A stretch of DNA of 37,135 nt, taken from positions 1 to 37,135 of the forward strand of contig JSYX01000339.1 in assembly GCA_000787465.1 (NCBI GenBank), read 5' to 3'. The notes beneath the pieces are model-generated. The model did no database searches. It saw nothing but the letters and a program-made list of their open reading frames with translations, and had not been told where the DNA came from. The position numbers were made by a program, and so were the translations under genes. This stretch comes from Thermomucor indicae-seudaticae. Its lineage: Eukaryota; Mucoromycota; Mucoromycetes; Mucorales; Lichtheimiaceae. Shown here one piece after another: positions 1 to 11,600 of the stretch. Position 1 is the stretch's first letter. Each line of letters starts with the position of its first letter.

Positions 1-226
1 GGATATCAAGTGCGTGCATGCAGACAGCAAAGCAATGGATGAAGTATACACAGGATAAGGTATCTCCAGATAGAAGCTTTAAATTGAATCGGTCATCACC
101 CGCTGGAGATGTCCGTGTGAGGCGAGGCAGCTGATATATGCTCGGATGAAAGGTGTATAATCATGGCGTCGACGGATGCTGTCTTGCTAATGAACGCTTT
201 AGAGTCGCTCTTTCACCTCTAATACA
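1..226. other. No gene assigned (left edge)
   Basis: Downstream flank of the UCH37-like gene. I see no reading frame with recognisable content and no RNA gene here; it probably holds the 3' untranslated region of that gene. Confidence 0.4.
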
Positions 227-1913
227 TCAATCAGTTACCTCGTATTTCTCCCGTTTTTCATGCTCATCTGCTAGACGCCCTTGCAGCCTGAGAGAATCAT
301 CTTGCACCTGCAGCCATAGATCCATTAACTCCGCTACAGGACGACCTTCGACTTCGGATTTGAGCTCTTGTTGAAGTTCAGCTTTCTCTTCGTCTGGAAG
401 GTCGTTCACGGAACGGCAGTGAGCGTACAGAGAGTGCATCGCTGTCGCTACTCCGCGTTTACGCCTTTCCTTTGAAGGTTTGGGTTAGCCATTACATTGC
501 ATGAACCCTGAGGATACCAATGCACGCTTACAGCTTCCATTGCATGATTATATTCTTCTTCCCACAGCTGTGCCTGCACAACCGTCCGCCAGTTCGCATC
601 AAGTCGGTCTAGTTGGTGCTCAATAGCCAATTTTAGGTAACCTCGTCCGACGAGTCGCCGCTGCAAGACTCGCCGTCGATCTTCAATCACCGACCATATT
701 GAAAACGGTATCTGCTGCCGCTGGCATCTACCATAAACAAAATAAAAAAGGACAATAGACGTGTTTATATAACAGACATATATGCAACGATGAGCTAAAA
801 TAGACATAGAACGCAGAGATAGAGAGAACAAAGACGCTAAATTCGTCAAATTCTGTAACAGGAAGAGAATTACTTACGATTCAATTTTTCTCTGTAGTTC
901 TACGCAGGCAGTTTCCATCCAAGTGTTTCGGGTACACGGCGCTAGATCATGCAAGGCGCATCAATCTCAGTGAGGGGCCCCCTGCTGCCGTCATTTGTGG
1001 TTACCTAGCCTCAAAGGTCCTCTTTTGAATCCGTCCATTTCCCAAAGGTGACCCCCGATTGGTATATAAGTTATATAATGATAAATAGCGTTATCCCGAA
1101 TCATCTGTCTCTGCCGTCGCCTAGAAAGCATATAATAATGAGGAGTAAGTATATATATATACACGCATGCGCGTTTATTCTTGATGCCTCCTTGCCCTTA
1201 TTTTTAAGAAGCGTACCTTGCTATGCTATTATGGGCTTCCTTTAATAAGCTGCTGTTCGTGACGCTCAACCCCTTTAGCTAAGGAAAATCAGGGTCTCAG
1301 GTGTTCTGGATTCCGCGTGCAGGGAAAAAGAGTAGGAACACTACCATTGGAGGAAACTCGCCAGTAAATTCCTTGAGCTTTCTCAACTCTGAGCCAAGTT
1401 CGATCGTATCCTCGCAGTTTAAAAGGATACTTAGCATTGCGTAGACGGCATAAGCTTCATGGACAACCTAAAGACAAATCGGTGTAACAGAGATGATTGA
1501 ACAGAGACGACGCGTTCTCCTGTTTTTACCTGATTTGCGAAATAAACATTACTATTGGTCGTATAGGGTTCGTCTCTAATACTTTTATCGGGTTTGTGTC
1601 GCAGCAAAATAGTAATGCCGTAAGCTGGCCTGAAGAAGTACTTATTTGGTTACCCGGTCCGCCGAGAAGGAAACGATAGACTTACCGTAACGTTTGGATA
1701 GATTCTCGTTTCAGCGTCTGCACTTGTTCCACCTGAACGCCTTGAGCACCCATGCGGGAACACAATTGGGTAAAGGATCCTAGTAATCGTGAGTCAACGA
1801 GTCGTCTTGATTAGCGTTGTTCGATGTTCAACGATCGGTAAGTGTGTTCCTGTACCTGGATCGGGGTCGATGAGAAGCCAAGGCTCCTCGTCGAGTGACT
1901 CTTTTCGTGCCAT
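227..1913 (-). CDS. UCH37/UCHL5-family deubiquitinase homologue lacking the catalytic cysteine
   Basis: Spliced from nine exons: 1913-1856, 1779-1686, 1629-1530, 1467-1345, 1278-1217, 1120-1005, 941-878, 727-532, 469-227, giving 351 residues (human UCHL5 has 329). The N-terminus reads MARKESLDEEPWLLIDPDPG, followed by the family pattern FTQLCSRMGAQGVQVEQV, LRPAYGITILL and FANQ (oxyanion Gln84). The catalytic segment, normally NACATQA, reads EAYAVYA, so Tyr90 replaces the nucleophilic cysteine. The histidine (H160 in YHYITYIPIGG) and aspartate (D175 in WEMDGF) remain. The active-site crossover loop is short. A C-terminal helical region (NTWMETACVELQRKIES, VIEDRRRVLQRRL) corresponds to the ULD that docks UCH37 on proteasomal Rpn13 or INO80. 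All frames are open, so this looks like a maintained pseudoenzyme rather than a wreck. The 150 bp and 96 bp introns are longer than the rest. Family identity is firm; loss of activity is inferred from the residue change. Confidence 0.85.
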
Positions 1914-3665
1914 GGTCGGAGACCGGTATAGGCCGAAAACTGAAAAAGAAGTGATACGAGACGAAAAGAGAAAGCAAGAAAAGAGATGAAAAAAAGGGAA
2001 TTGATGACGCATTGACCTGATTCCCGAGCGCATGGATTAAGAAAAACAGTGCAGAAAATTTCCGGGTAACCCTGCCCGCACGCGATGCTCAACAAGTAAG
2101 GGGAATCGAGGAACTGACACGAAAACGAGCTTCTGCATGAAACTGGGCCCTGACTAGCACTAACCCCTCGAAAAAAAACCATATCGTAAATTAAACGATT
2201 GCATGTGTCTGTTCGTGTCAGTTGGATCAGATAGAGAATGTCTTAAATAACCCATTCGCATCTAAGCGCTTTGCTTTTAATATATACGTTTGGATTCAGT
2301 AGGATGATCCCCTTACAGAATCCGCTATTCGTGCTCCCCCAGCAATGTCGTGGAAATCGATGCATTCAATCAAAACAATGACAGACAGCGGAGTCTTGCC
2401 AAGCGCGCTTTCGGCATTGAGCATGAATGTCCGCCGAAACACGTACTATTGCTGTTACGCTTGGATTTGTCTCACTGTTACTAGAACACGTTGTATATTC
2501 GTTACATAGCACCATCGACGGTCGCTGGGGCTGTTTGTCTAGGCCAGAGCCCCGCACATTGTCGTAGGAATTTCTGCCTTGGCCTTGGCACGGCTGACTT
2601 CCCGATGCATCACATCCTGCATGCGAAACACATATGTCTCTGTATATCACATGCATCGCCTTCAATGTTCAAACCATATTTGCCTACCATATCCAACGAA
2701 AACTCAAGTCAGAAGCATGGTACGTTTCACTGAAGACTGTGGCTGCCTTCTCGATTGCGATTGCTCCAGTCGCTATGAGGGATACAGCTGGAACGAAAGG
2801 AGCCACGTCTGTTTCTATTTCCCGAGACCTCATGATGTCGTGTCTATCTGGGCATTCAGGACATTGTACCTGTGAATTCAATGTCTGCATTGTCTTTCGT
2901 GCGTTCACTGGCCATTGGCAGTCGGACTAGCAAGAATCTCAGATTGCTGGGCAGTTGAACAGAATGAGCAGAGTTTTGACTGCCTTAGAAAGCCCACCCA
3001 TTTCTGTTAGAGCTACTATATCGGAAAAACCAATGCATTTGTCGCTCTCATGTGTTTCTATACAAAACAGGATCTAAGAATGATATGCTTCAGTGTTATA
3101 TGTTTCCACGAGGCGTCTTATTTTCTGAACATCTTCTCATCCGATCTGTCCTTGTACCAGATGGTTCAGACGCGTGAAGATATACAAGCAGAAGATCTGC
3201 ACATCAACTCATCCATTACCTTCTACCCTGTTATCATCCATCATTCTTTGTAACCAGTCAATTGTCGTCTCATATGTCTTTGGAAATTACCTGGTCGTAC
3301 AGTGTCATCGCCATAGCGATATTCGCTTAATACTCAGTCAGACCTATTGCCGCCATCAGTTGCCTAAACACTACCTTGGGGCGTACAAGGTCCTGACTCT
3401 GACATCAAGCAGTGATATATTACAAGTGTTTATATATAGATATCTTCTTTACAAGACGGTGCATGAAATGATCTGTATACGGGGATTATCGTTTCCCGAG
3501 CGATCACGATAAATTGTGCATCCCTTCATTGGGTGAAGCAAAAACATCCGAAAGCAAAAAGGCACAGACAATCACCCCCGATGTTTTGCATTTTTGCAAC
3601 CCATGTGCATTTCCCTTTTTTCTCTTTTTCTTTTCTATATTCTCTCTTCTTCTCGCTAACTGTTC
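1914..3665. other. Intergenic region, nothing recognised
   Basis: A 1.75 kb stretch between the divergent UCH37-like and kinase genes. Short reading frames occur on both strands around 2.37-2.93 kb, but none shows a family signature or a workable exon chain. A pyrimidine-rich tract at about 3611-3655 lies directly upstream of the kinase start and is probably part of its core promoter. Confidence 0.4.
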
Positions 3666-5247
3666 ATGGCAGAGCGCATAACACGGGAGCAGATGGCCCG
3701 TCTGGGTGACCAGATCCGTGCCATGAATCTCCACGGTCCGCCAAAGATACTCCAGCACACGCATCGCTTTGAAGCAGTGACGCCAGATGTTTCTATGCCG
3801 GGAACACCGCACGAGCCAAAGCAGCAATGGACTCCTCCAGATGACGATATACCCACTCCGCCATCCCTGTCTACGCAGAACACGCATGCGACCGATCATG
3901 ATAGATCCTCGACGCCCTCGCAGTTCGTCTTTAGAAAACCGCATTACGACAAAAAGTACATCCAGACTCACTTTCACCATCCGCCAAAGAAATCCAAGGA
4001 CAATCTATTTCATGAGCTCAAACGGTTCTTCAAAGGAGGAGGAGGCAACCAGAGCGGCAACAACAGTCCGCGTAACAGTCTGTATGGAACCACCAGCAAC
4101 TGGACTGCTGACGATGCCACGAGCCGGATCTCTTTTGCCAACGACTTTAACAGTGACATTGAAGGACGATACGGAAAATGGGGTAAAGATGCACCGTCCG
4201 TTTGAAGCGACTTTAACGCGTTACTCATATCTTGCGCAAGGTCGCTTTGTAGGCAAAGGGGCCGGGGGCTCTGTCCGGTTAATCCGTCGCCACATGGACG
4301 GTAAAACATTTGCAGTCAAACAATTCCGTAAGCGAGCGCCTGACGAGAGTGAAAAGGAGTACGTGAAAAAGGTGACGGCCGAATTTTGCATTGGATCGAC
4401 GCTGCACCATGTCAACGTGATTGAAACACTGGACATGGTGCGTGAAGGCCCGCACTTTTACGAAATCATGGAGTATGCTCCGAATGATTTGTTCAATATT
4501 GTAATGAGTGGAGAATTGACGTTTGAAGAAATCGCTTGCTGCTGGCGGCAAATGATGCGAGGTGTGGCGTACCTTCATTCGATGGGGATTGCGCACCGGG
4601 ATCTCAAGTTGGACAATATCATGTTGGACGAGCGGGGTATCCTGAAACTGATCGATTTCGGATGCGCGACTGTGTTTAAATACCCTTACGATGACGCGAT
4701 CCATTTGAGCAGAGGTATCTATGCTGGCAGCAGCTGCCCCCCGCTTCATAGAGAACCCATTAACTCTTACTGTATAGGTTTGACTGGTTCGGACCCATAC
4801 ATTGCTCCCGAGCAGTTTCGTCATCGTGAATATGATCCCCGTAAAGCGGACATGTGGTCTTGTGGTGTTATATTCGTTTGTATGGTCATTCGGCGATTCC
4901 CTTGGCGCGTTGCAGAACCTTCACGAGATTTGTCGTTCAAGAATTACCTTGATTCTTCGTCACGTGGCGCTTCCCGCCTGTTCTCACACCTCCCTCCACC
5001 TTCCCGACCTATCATGTCGAGGTTACTCAATCCAGATCCGATTCAGCGTTGCTTAATAGACCGCGTCGAAGAAGACGGCTGGGTTTCGAATATCATTACG
5101 TGTGATGCCGATCGTCCTGGAAACAATCATGTTCATCATTTGGTCGTTCAGCCTACAACTCCCAACGTCATGTCTCGAGGAAATCTTGCCGTTCTAGGTC
5201 AAAATCCTCACAACGATAAAAGACACTCTGCAGCACACCCTTCTTGA
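3666..5247 (+). CDS. HAL4/SAT4/HRK1-type serine/threonine protein kinase
   Basis: Exons 3666-4182, 4241-4714 and 4778-5247 give 486 residues. Residues 1-172 are a low-complexity basic N-terminus ending in [10 protein letters not shown] and the stretch RYGKWG that precedes the kinase domain in the fungal HAL4/NPR1 group. The domain has the glycine loop GKGAGG (177-182), Lys199 in [14 protein letters not shown] (Asp293), DFG (Asp311) and, after the second splice, [11 protein letters not shown]. In yeasts this family controls potassium transporters and plasma-membrane permeases; the substrate here is inferred only. The first splice was placed because the reading frame changes exactly between RYGKWG and RFVGKG. 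The second intron (63 bp) is in frame without a stop. The gene ends 443 bp before GAPDH on the same strand. Confidence 0.9.
4715..4777 (+). other. In-frame 63 bp intron inside the kinase activation segment
   Basis: GT-AG intron between HLSR and [14 protein letters not shown]. It has no stop in the kinase frame, so a retained form would add 21 residues between DFG and the APE motif. Confidence 0.8.
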
Positions 5248-5458
5248 TCCTATACGTTCTTTTCAATATACACTCATTCTTCGTCTTTTTATTAACCCTC
5301 CACGTATGGGGTTCCTGTTTCAGGGGTCGAATCGTGGATGTTGTTGTTTATCCGCGGCCCTGTTTCTTATCGGGGCCAATAGGGACGTACGAATTCAAAC
5401 AATGAAACAATAAACCCAAATTATTATAGTTTTGTAGTACAATCATCATCATCATCAG

Positions 5459-5690
5459 CTACAGTATATAATACCTTGGGACTCGGCAACCTTCGAATCT
5501 CAAACAATTCCCCCTCTTCCTTTTTCTTTTTTCTTGGTTCCATATACGTCCAAGAAAGAAGAGCACACAAACACACGCGCGCAACTCTGTATTATTAACG
5601 AATTCTCTAACGACCCTTATATCCTTTTCATTTGTTACGACCCTTTTATTGAATTTAACGACCCATTATTGATCTATATTGTTACGAAAT
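5459..5690 (+). promoter_or_regulatory. GAPDH promoter and leader with coding-like repeats
   Basis: A TATA-like tatataata lies near 5464-5472, followed by a strong pyrimidine tract at about 5510-5535, as expected for a highly expressed fungal gene. The 80 bp before the start codon carry three copies of a motif beginning AACGACCC or ACGACCC (about 5609, 5637 and 5658). Two of them closely match codons in exon 2 of the same gene: positions 5637-5652 equal 5847-5862 base for base. Confidence 0.5.
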
Positions 5691-6826
<1,136 letters not shown>

Positions 6827-7084
6827 ACATTACACATACACTCTCTATTCCGCCTCCCTTCACAATCCTTTCCTATCTTCCTTGTGCGTGTTACTGTCTA
6901 TGTATGTATAGCTTTCTTCAAGAACGGTTTCTTTTCTGTTCCATATGTTGTATATTACATGCGTTATGAGCAACCCTTTCATGTTTCCTTTTCCTTTTGT
7001 ATATGCTTCTCTCTAGTCGTAAACCAGCGTGTAACTCTTACTTTTTACCAATATATGTATGATATATACGTTGTTAATCATCGG
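6827..7084. other. GAPDH 3' flank
   Basis: A T-rich stretch downstream of GAPDH up to the dispersed repeat. It presumably contains the 3' untranslated region; no other gene is seen. Confidence 0.4.
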
Positions 7085-7777
7085 TTTTTGTATGCTTCAA
7101 GCGAATCAGCGCTTATCACGTCTGCAGTCATCAAAAAGCCATTCTAAACGGTCTTCAAAGAAAGAAACAGGTGACATATCAAACCCGAAAGGAAAAGTGC
7201 TCAGAGTGCTAAATAGGCAAGCAGAACTGGCCCAGCACTGTGTGCCGGATACCTTACCATTTGCAAAACGCAGTCTTCACCCGTAACCTGGACTGTATCA
7301 GCATTTACTAGTTCACCATTGACTATATTCCGCAAGAAAATATGAGACTACAACCTCCTATTTCCCCCTGATCGAAGAAGAAGTTAGGCTTATTGGTCCG
7401 TCTTAATATCATTATTCCAACCCGCTAGACTTTTCGTATATTCTCCAAACCGAATATGAAACGAGATGCCATATAGCCAACAACACCAAAAGATTTTCGA
7501 TAACAAGTAAGGATCCTGTTTTTGCCAAGAATCGCATGAAAAAGACAAGTTGCAGGAGACTTATGACTGATATCATCGGATCGTATAAAATGGACTAAAA
7601 ACTCGTTTTTGTTCTTTTGCCTTCTTTCTCTTGCTTTCTGTTCTTTTCTTAAGGCGACTCTGCCTTTCATCGCTGCTTGTGAACGTCATGTCGCCATGTC
7701 CGAGGCGGCAAACCTGTCTGGACATCTTGGCTCTATCAAGATTGCAGTCTCTTAATTCTGCATTCCTGTTGGGTGGA
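7085..7777 (+). repeat. Dispersed repeat, copy 1
   Basis: About 690 bp, collinear with 31501-32189 on the same strand, sharing many long identical stretches with scattered substitutions and small indels. Shared landmarks are the block around gcgaatcagcgctta, a TATA box (7584-7590), a long CT-rich tract and an ATG opening a frame MSEAAN (7696). The layout is that of a promoter plus the first codons of a multicopy gene. Confidence 0.85.
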
Positions 7778-8077
7778 AAAGAGCACATATAAGCCGGACT
7801 ATGCTGTCTTGGTGGACGGCCTCAGCAACCGATTCGTTGTTCTGGTGGCCGAGTTCAAACCACCAGCTGGAAAGCAAGGGCTTGAATCTGACTTATCAAG
7901 CTTGCCAAAGAAATGAGAGCGACATTAAACCGACTTGTTAAGCTTGGTGTACAGCAGCCAGTGGTTTGCGGCATCTGGGTCGCGAAAGGTCAAATATCAA
8001 TATTCATGATGGACTTGCCTTCTTCGCAACTATACCGCATGCAAAACAATTACGATATTCAAGGCTGCTGAAGAATT
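7696..8077 (+). pseudogene. Broken member of a multicopy gene family with a PD-(D/E)XK-like motif
   Basis: The start ATG at 7696 (MSEAAN...) stops after 19 codons. A second recognisable block begins near 7799: YAVLVDGLSNRFVVLVAEFK, followed after a one-base frameshift near 7900 by LAKEMRATLNRLVKLGVQQP and a further stretch ending in YRMQNNY. The spacing of the aspartate in LVDG and the E-x-K in AEFKPP resembles the core of PD-(D/E)XK nuclease folds; that is inference from the motif alone. Similar repeated genes are, from memory, common in Mucorales genomes. Stops and a frameshift show it is dead. Confidence 0.55.
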
Positions 8078-8223
8078 GTCGCTCCTCCCGGTCATCATGC
8101 GCAGACTATATCAGATAGGGGTGTGTTAAGCGAACGCCAAATCAACGAATGGTGCTTCCCACTTTCACAGGATGATTCCTTGAGGAAGTCGCAAAATGTG
8201 CAGCGCCGTGTGACGGAAATACT

Positions 8224-8307
8224 AGGGTTCACCGCTTGACGCGCCTCGACTCGCCAAATCACGAGGCGGGTTCGAATCAACCTCCAACTCGATTCCTGGT
8301 GAACCCT
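8224..8307. repeat. Nested inverted repeats with a tRNA B-box-like core
   Basis: Outer perfect 10 bp arms 8224-8233 (agggttcacc) and 8298-8307; inner perfect 7 bp arms 8242-8248 (cgcctcg) and 8262-8268. Between them is ggttcgaatc, which matches the Pol III B box. No proper tRNA cloverleaf forms, so this is a structured repeat, possibly a tRNA-derived remnant. Confidence 0.5.
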
Positions 8308-8640
8308 GGGAAATACGCAAAGGCGATCGACCTCGTCATGGCATTCCGATGTCGTGGATAAACAATTCTTCCTCATCACCAAGATATTCCTTTTCTTCCC
8401 TAGTCACATGGGTTTTTAGTTCGTCCTTCCTCTCATTTAGCTTCATGTACATATGCACTCAGGGTTGGGCAAGAAACTCTATAGGGCGGGTGCCCAAAAA
8501 GACCCAATCAAAGAAATCTTTCATCGCAAGGTAGAATCAACTGTCAGCGCAAAATGGCATGAGAGTCGAGCGCCAAAAGGGATCTTCTACAGACGCAGGT
8601 TGAAAGGAAAAATTTAATAGCATATCGTTCCTAGATATGT

Positions 8641-11600
8641 CTACGAATCTAAATCGACTCGTGTTTCAAATTCAATATCGACTTGCTGATCTAAGCCTAG
8701 ATATCCATCGCTCATCAGATACAGCACATAGTGGTTTTTGCCCAGTCTTTCGGGTGTCTCAAAGCTAATATGCGTTGTTGCCCGCTGAGTCAGTGTTTCA
8801 TTTGGTCCATTGCGCATGCTGATACGCTTCAAAGCCAGCAATTCATCCGTTTCAGGGTCACCCAAAACAATCCACCATGCTTCGTGCTGCGGTTTTGGAA
8901 AATGCGGAGCGTACACACGACCATCGTGGGTCTTGCTAAGGCGCTGCAGCTGCACTTGGATCTTGTAGTTTGACTCGGGAATCAAATACGTCTTTTTTGT
9001 TTCGATCGTTGCTCGCACTTGCATCACTGGCAAGCGGCTCACGACACGACAAATCTGTGCCCAAACATCCTCAGTAACCTTGTTTTCTCATGAAACACTT
9101 TTCGTCTTTACCTCGTCCACATGTTGGTCCGAAAGCCCCTGAACCTTGCTAAATATCTTTTGGATTTGGCCTTCAGAGAATTCTGTAAGCTCAGCCAAAC
9201 AACGCAAGGTTTTGTTCTAGACGAAAAGAGTCAAGACATTCAGCAATATAAGCATAAAATTTTCCCGCCAACTTGCCTTGAACTGAATTTCCGGAAGCAT
9301 GCTCGGTCGGATCCTTGGTAAAGTCAATAGCGTGTTTTCATCCAGCCAACGCGCTTGCTTGATACACTGAAGCAGGTTCATAATGGTCAACGTCGTCGTC
9401 AAATATCCTGCATCCGCTGCCACGTCAATCATCGCCTAAGCTTACCCATAAGCAGCTTTCCTCCTTTAAATTACGTTTCTTTTTCCTTTATTACCTGGCA
9501 GAATCGTATTGCTGAATCGAGCACAGTGATCTGATCCGTAATGTAATCTGATATCGGCAACTCAAGCTGACTCATGTGGGCTTGTGTCAAGACATAGGCC
9601 TTGACATGGGGGCTCTTGAAGTCTCGAGGACCCTTGACCTTGTAAGGAATATGCTTCTCAATCTCTTGGTTCAATAGATCCTCATTACACCGAGCAGGCA
9701 GCTCTTGATACTCTGACGCATTGCTCATGATATCTAGTAATTCGTCAAACGCCGAGTCCCTGTGGATGTTTTGCCGGAAATGCCGTACTGTCTGGTGGCG
9801 CAGATAATAATAGGATGCAATCCGGCCGAGGATCAACGGCTCTAACTCGAAGCCTTCCACGACCTCTATGCATCCTGACTCGGCCAGCCGGTCTGTCACT
9901 GCATTAATCGTGTCAGACAGGAACTTGTTCACGCCGTCTTGTGTCAGATCATCCAGGCCGTAATAGGTCGGATTCCTCTGCAAGCGACGGTAAAAGTAGG
10001 TCCAGGTCAGGTAATCCACCGCATCTTGCTTGGTCTTGATCGTTCCAGCCACAATCTCTGCATTAATATGGTCATCCATAAACTTGTGCAAACTCGACTC
10101 CACCGGGAAGGGTTCATGCAAGAACTTTTTGAAGAAATTCTTTTTGCTATCCTGCACAAACACACGCGCGATACCGGTATTGTCGAACTGGGGTCGACCC
10201 GCACGTCCCATCATTTGCAAGACGTCCGTGATCGGATAATCGACGTACCGTCCCTCCTTGTAATTATAGTACTCTGTTCCCTTGATGACGACCAGATGCG
10301 CCGGCAAGTTCACACCCCAGGCAAGCGTACTAGTTGCAATCAATATCTGGATCTTGAGCTTCAGGTACAAGCCTTCCACGATCTTTCTGTCGTCCTCCGT
10401 CAACCCTGCATGATGAAGACCAATACCAAACGCAAGTGACATCTTGAGCGACTCGTCATGGACTTGATCCAGTATCATCTCCAACTCCATATCATCCATA
10501 TGCAGCCACTGCCGCGGGTTATCCTCCATGCCACAGTATGCAATCAGATCCTGGGCCGTTAAGCGTGTCTGACGACGTGATGACACAAAGACTATCACTG
10601 GCTGCGTCGGCGAATGCGTTTTGATGGCCGCATAGGTTGGCTTATTCATCGACATCATACGCGGACAGTAATGTTTTCCGGGGAAGCCATCAATGTATAT
10701 CTCTAGCGGCACAGGACGCACCGAATGCCGGAAATTGAAGAGCCCGACCTTTTCAATGCCTAGCCAGTCCGCCAGATCGTGCGCATTCGCCAGTGCAGTC
10801 GAAAGACCCACAATACGCACAGGCCTTTCGAGCTGCGACCCAATGTAATTCATACGTGACACGATCACCTCCAAAATAGGGCCACGGTCACCTCCCAACA
10901 AGTGAATCTCATCAATGATCACGCAGGACACTTCACGTACATAGCTTCTCGTTTGCCAGCTGCGGCTGATACCATCCCATTTCTCCGGCGTCGTAATGAT
11001 AATATCTGCTGACTCGATCGTTTTCAAGTCAGGTGTCACATCGCCCGTCAGTTCAACAAGTCGCTTGTTCATTGGCCCAGTCAGTCGCTTATTCCAGTCC
11101 GCCACTCTCTCCTTGACCAAAGCTTTCATGGGTGCTATGTAAACTACTTTGGATCCAGGGTGTTCCCGGAACGCCCACCTAAATGAAACACAAGTTTCAA
11201 TAAAGTATATTTAATTCTTTTACCTGTTCCTTGCTTACCACATCACCAATTCAGCAGCCACAGTCTTACCAGAGCCTGTGGGTGCACCAATCAGGGCATT
11301 ATGGTGGGTATTATACAAAGTATGAAAGATCTGAGTCTGTACTGGATTAAAGTGCGTGAACCGTTCTGCACAGATACCCTCCAAGACATCATCATGCAAA
11401 GCCGTGATCGGAAGTGGCTGCAGATCCAGCAAGTCCGTGTGTGGCGGATGCAACTCTGGGAGGATAAGATGTTGGAACGATACAGGCAATACGGTCTCTG
11501 CGCCCAGCCATCGATCGGATACAGCACGGATGTAGATTTGGGCAGGAAGAGGCTCCACTATGGGTATCGTAAATCCAATTTTGATAGTTTCACCAAACTG

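Noticed and set aside
3787..4240. Kinase frame extended upstream without splicing
   Set aside because: The unspliced frame upstream of the glycine loop is low-complexity, while the alternative frame from 3666 encodes the family-typical RYGKWG that splices directly to RFVGKG.
7425..7670. Minus-strand frame conserved in both repeat copies (also 31842-32081)
   Set aside because: It lies antisense over the TATA box and CT tract of the repeat; its conservation is explained by the repeat itself, and the Lys/Arg/Glu-rich start is the complement of the CT tract.
8236..8290. Possible tRNA gene around a ggttcgaatc B box
   Set aside because: No acceptor stem, anticodon stem with a 7-base loop, or proper A box can be formed.
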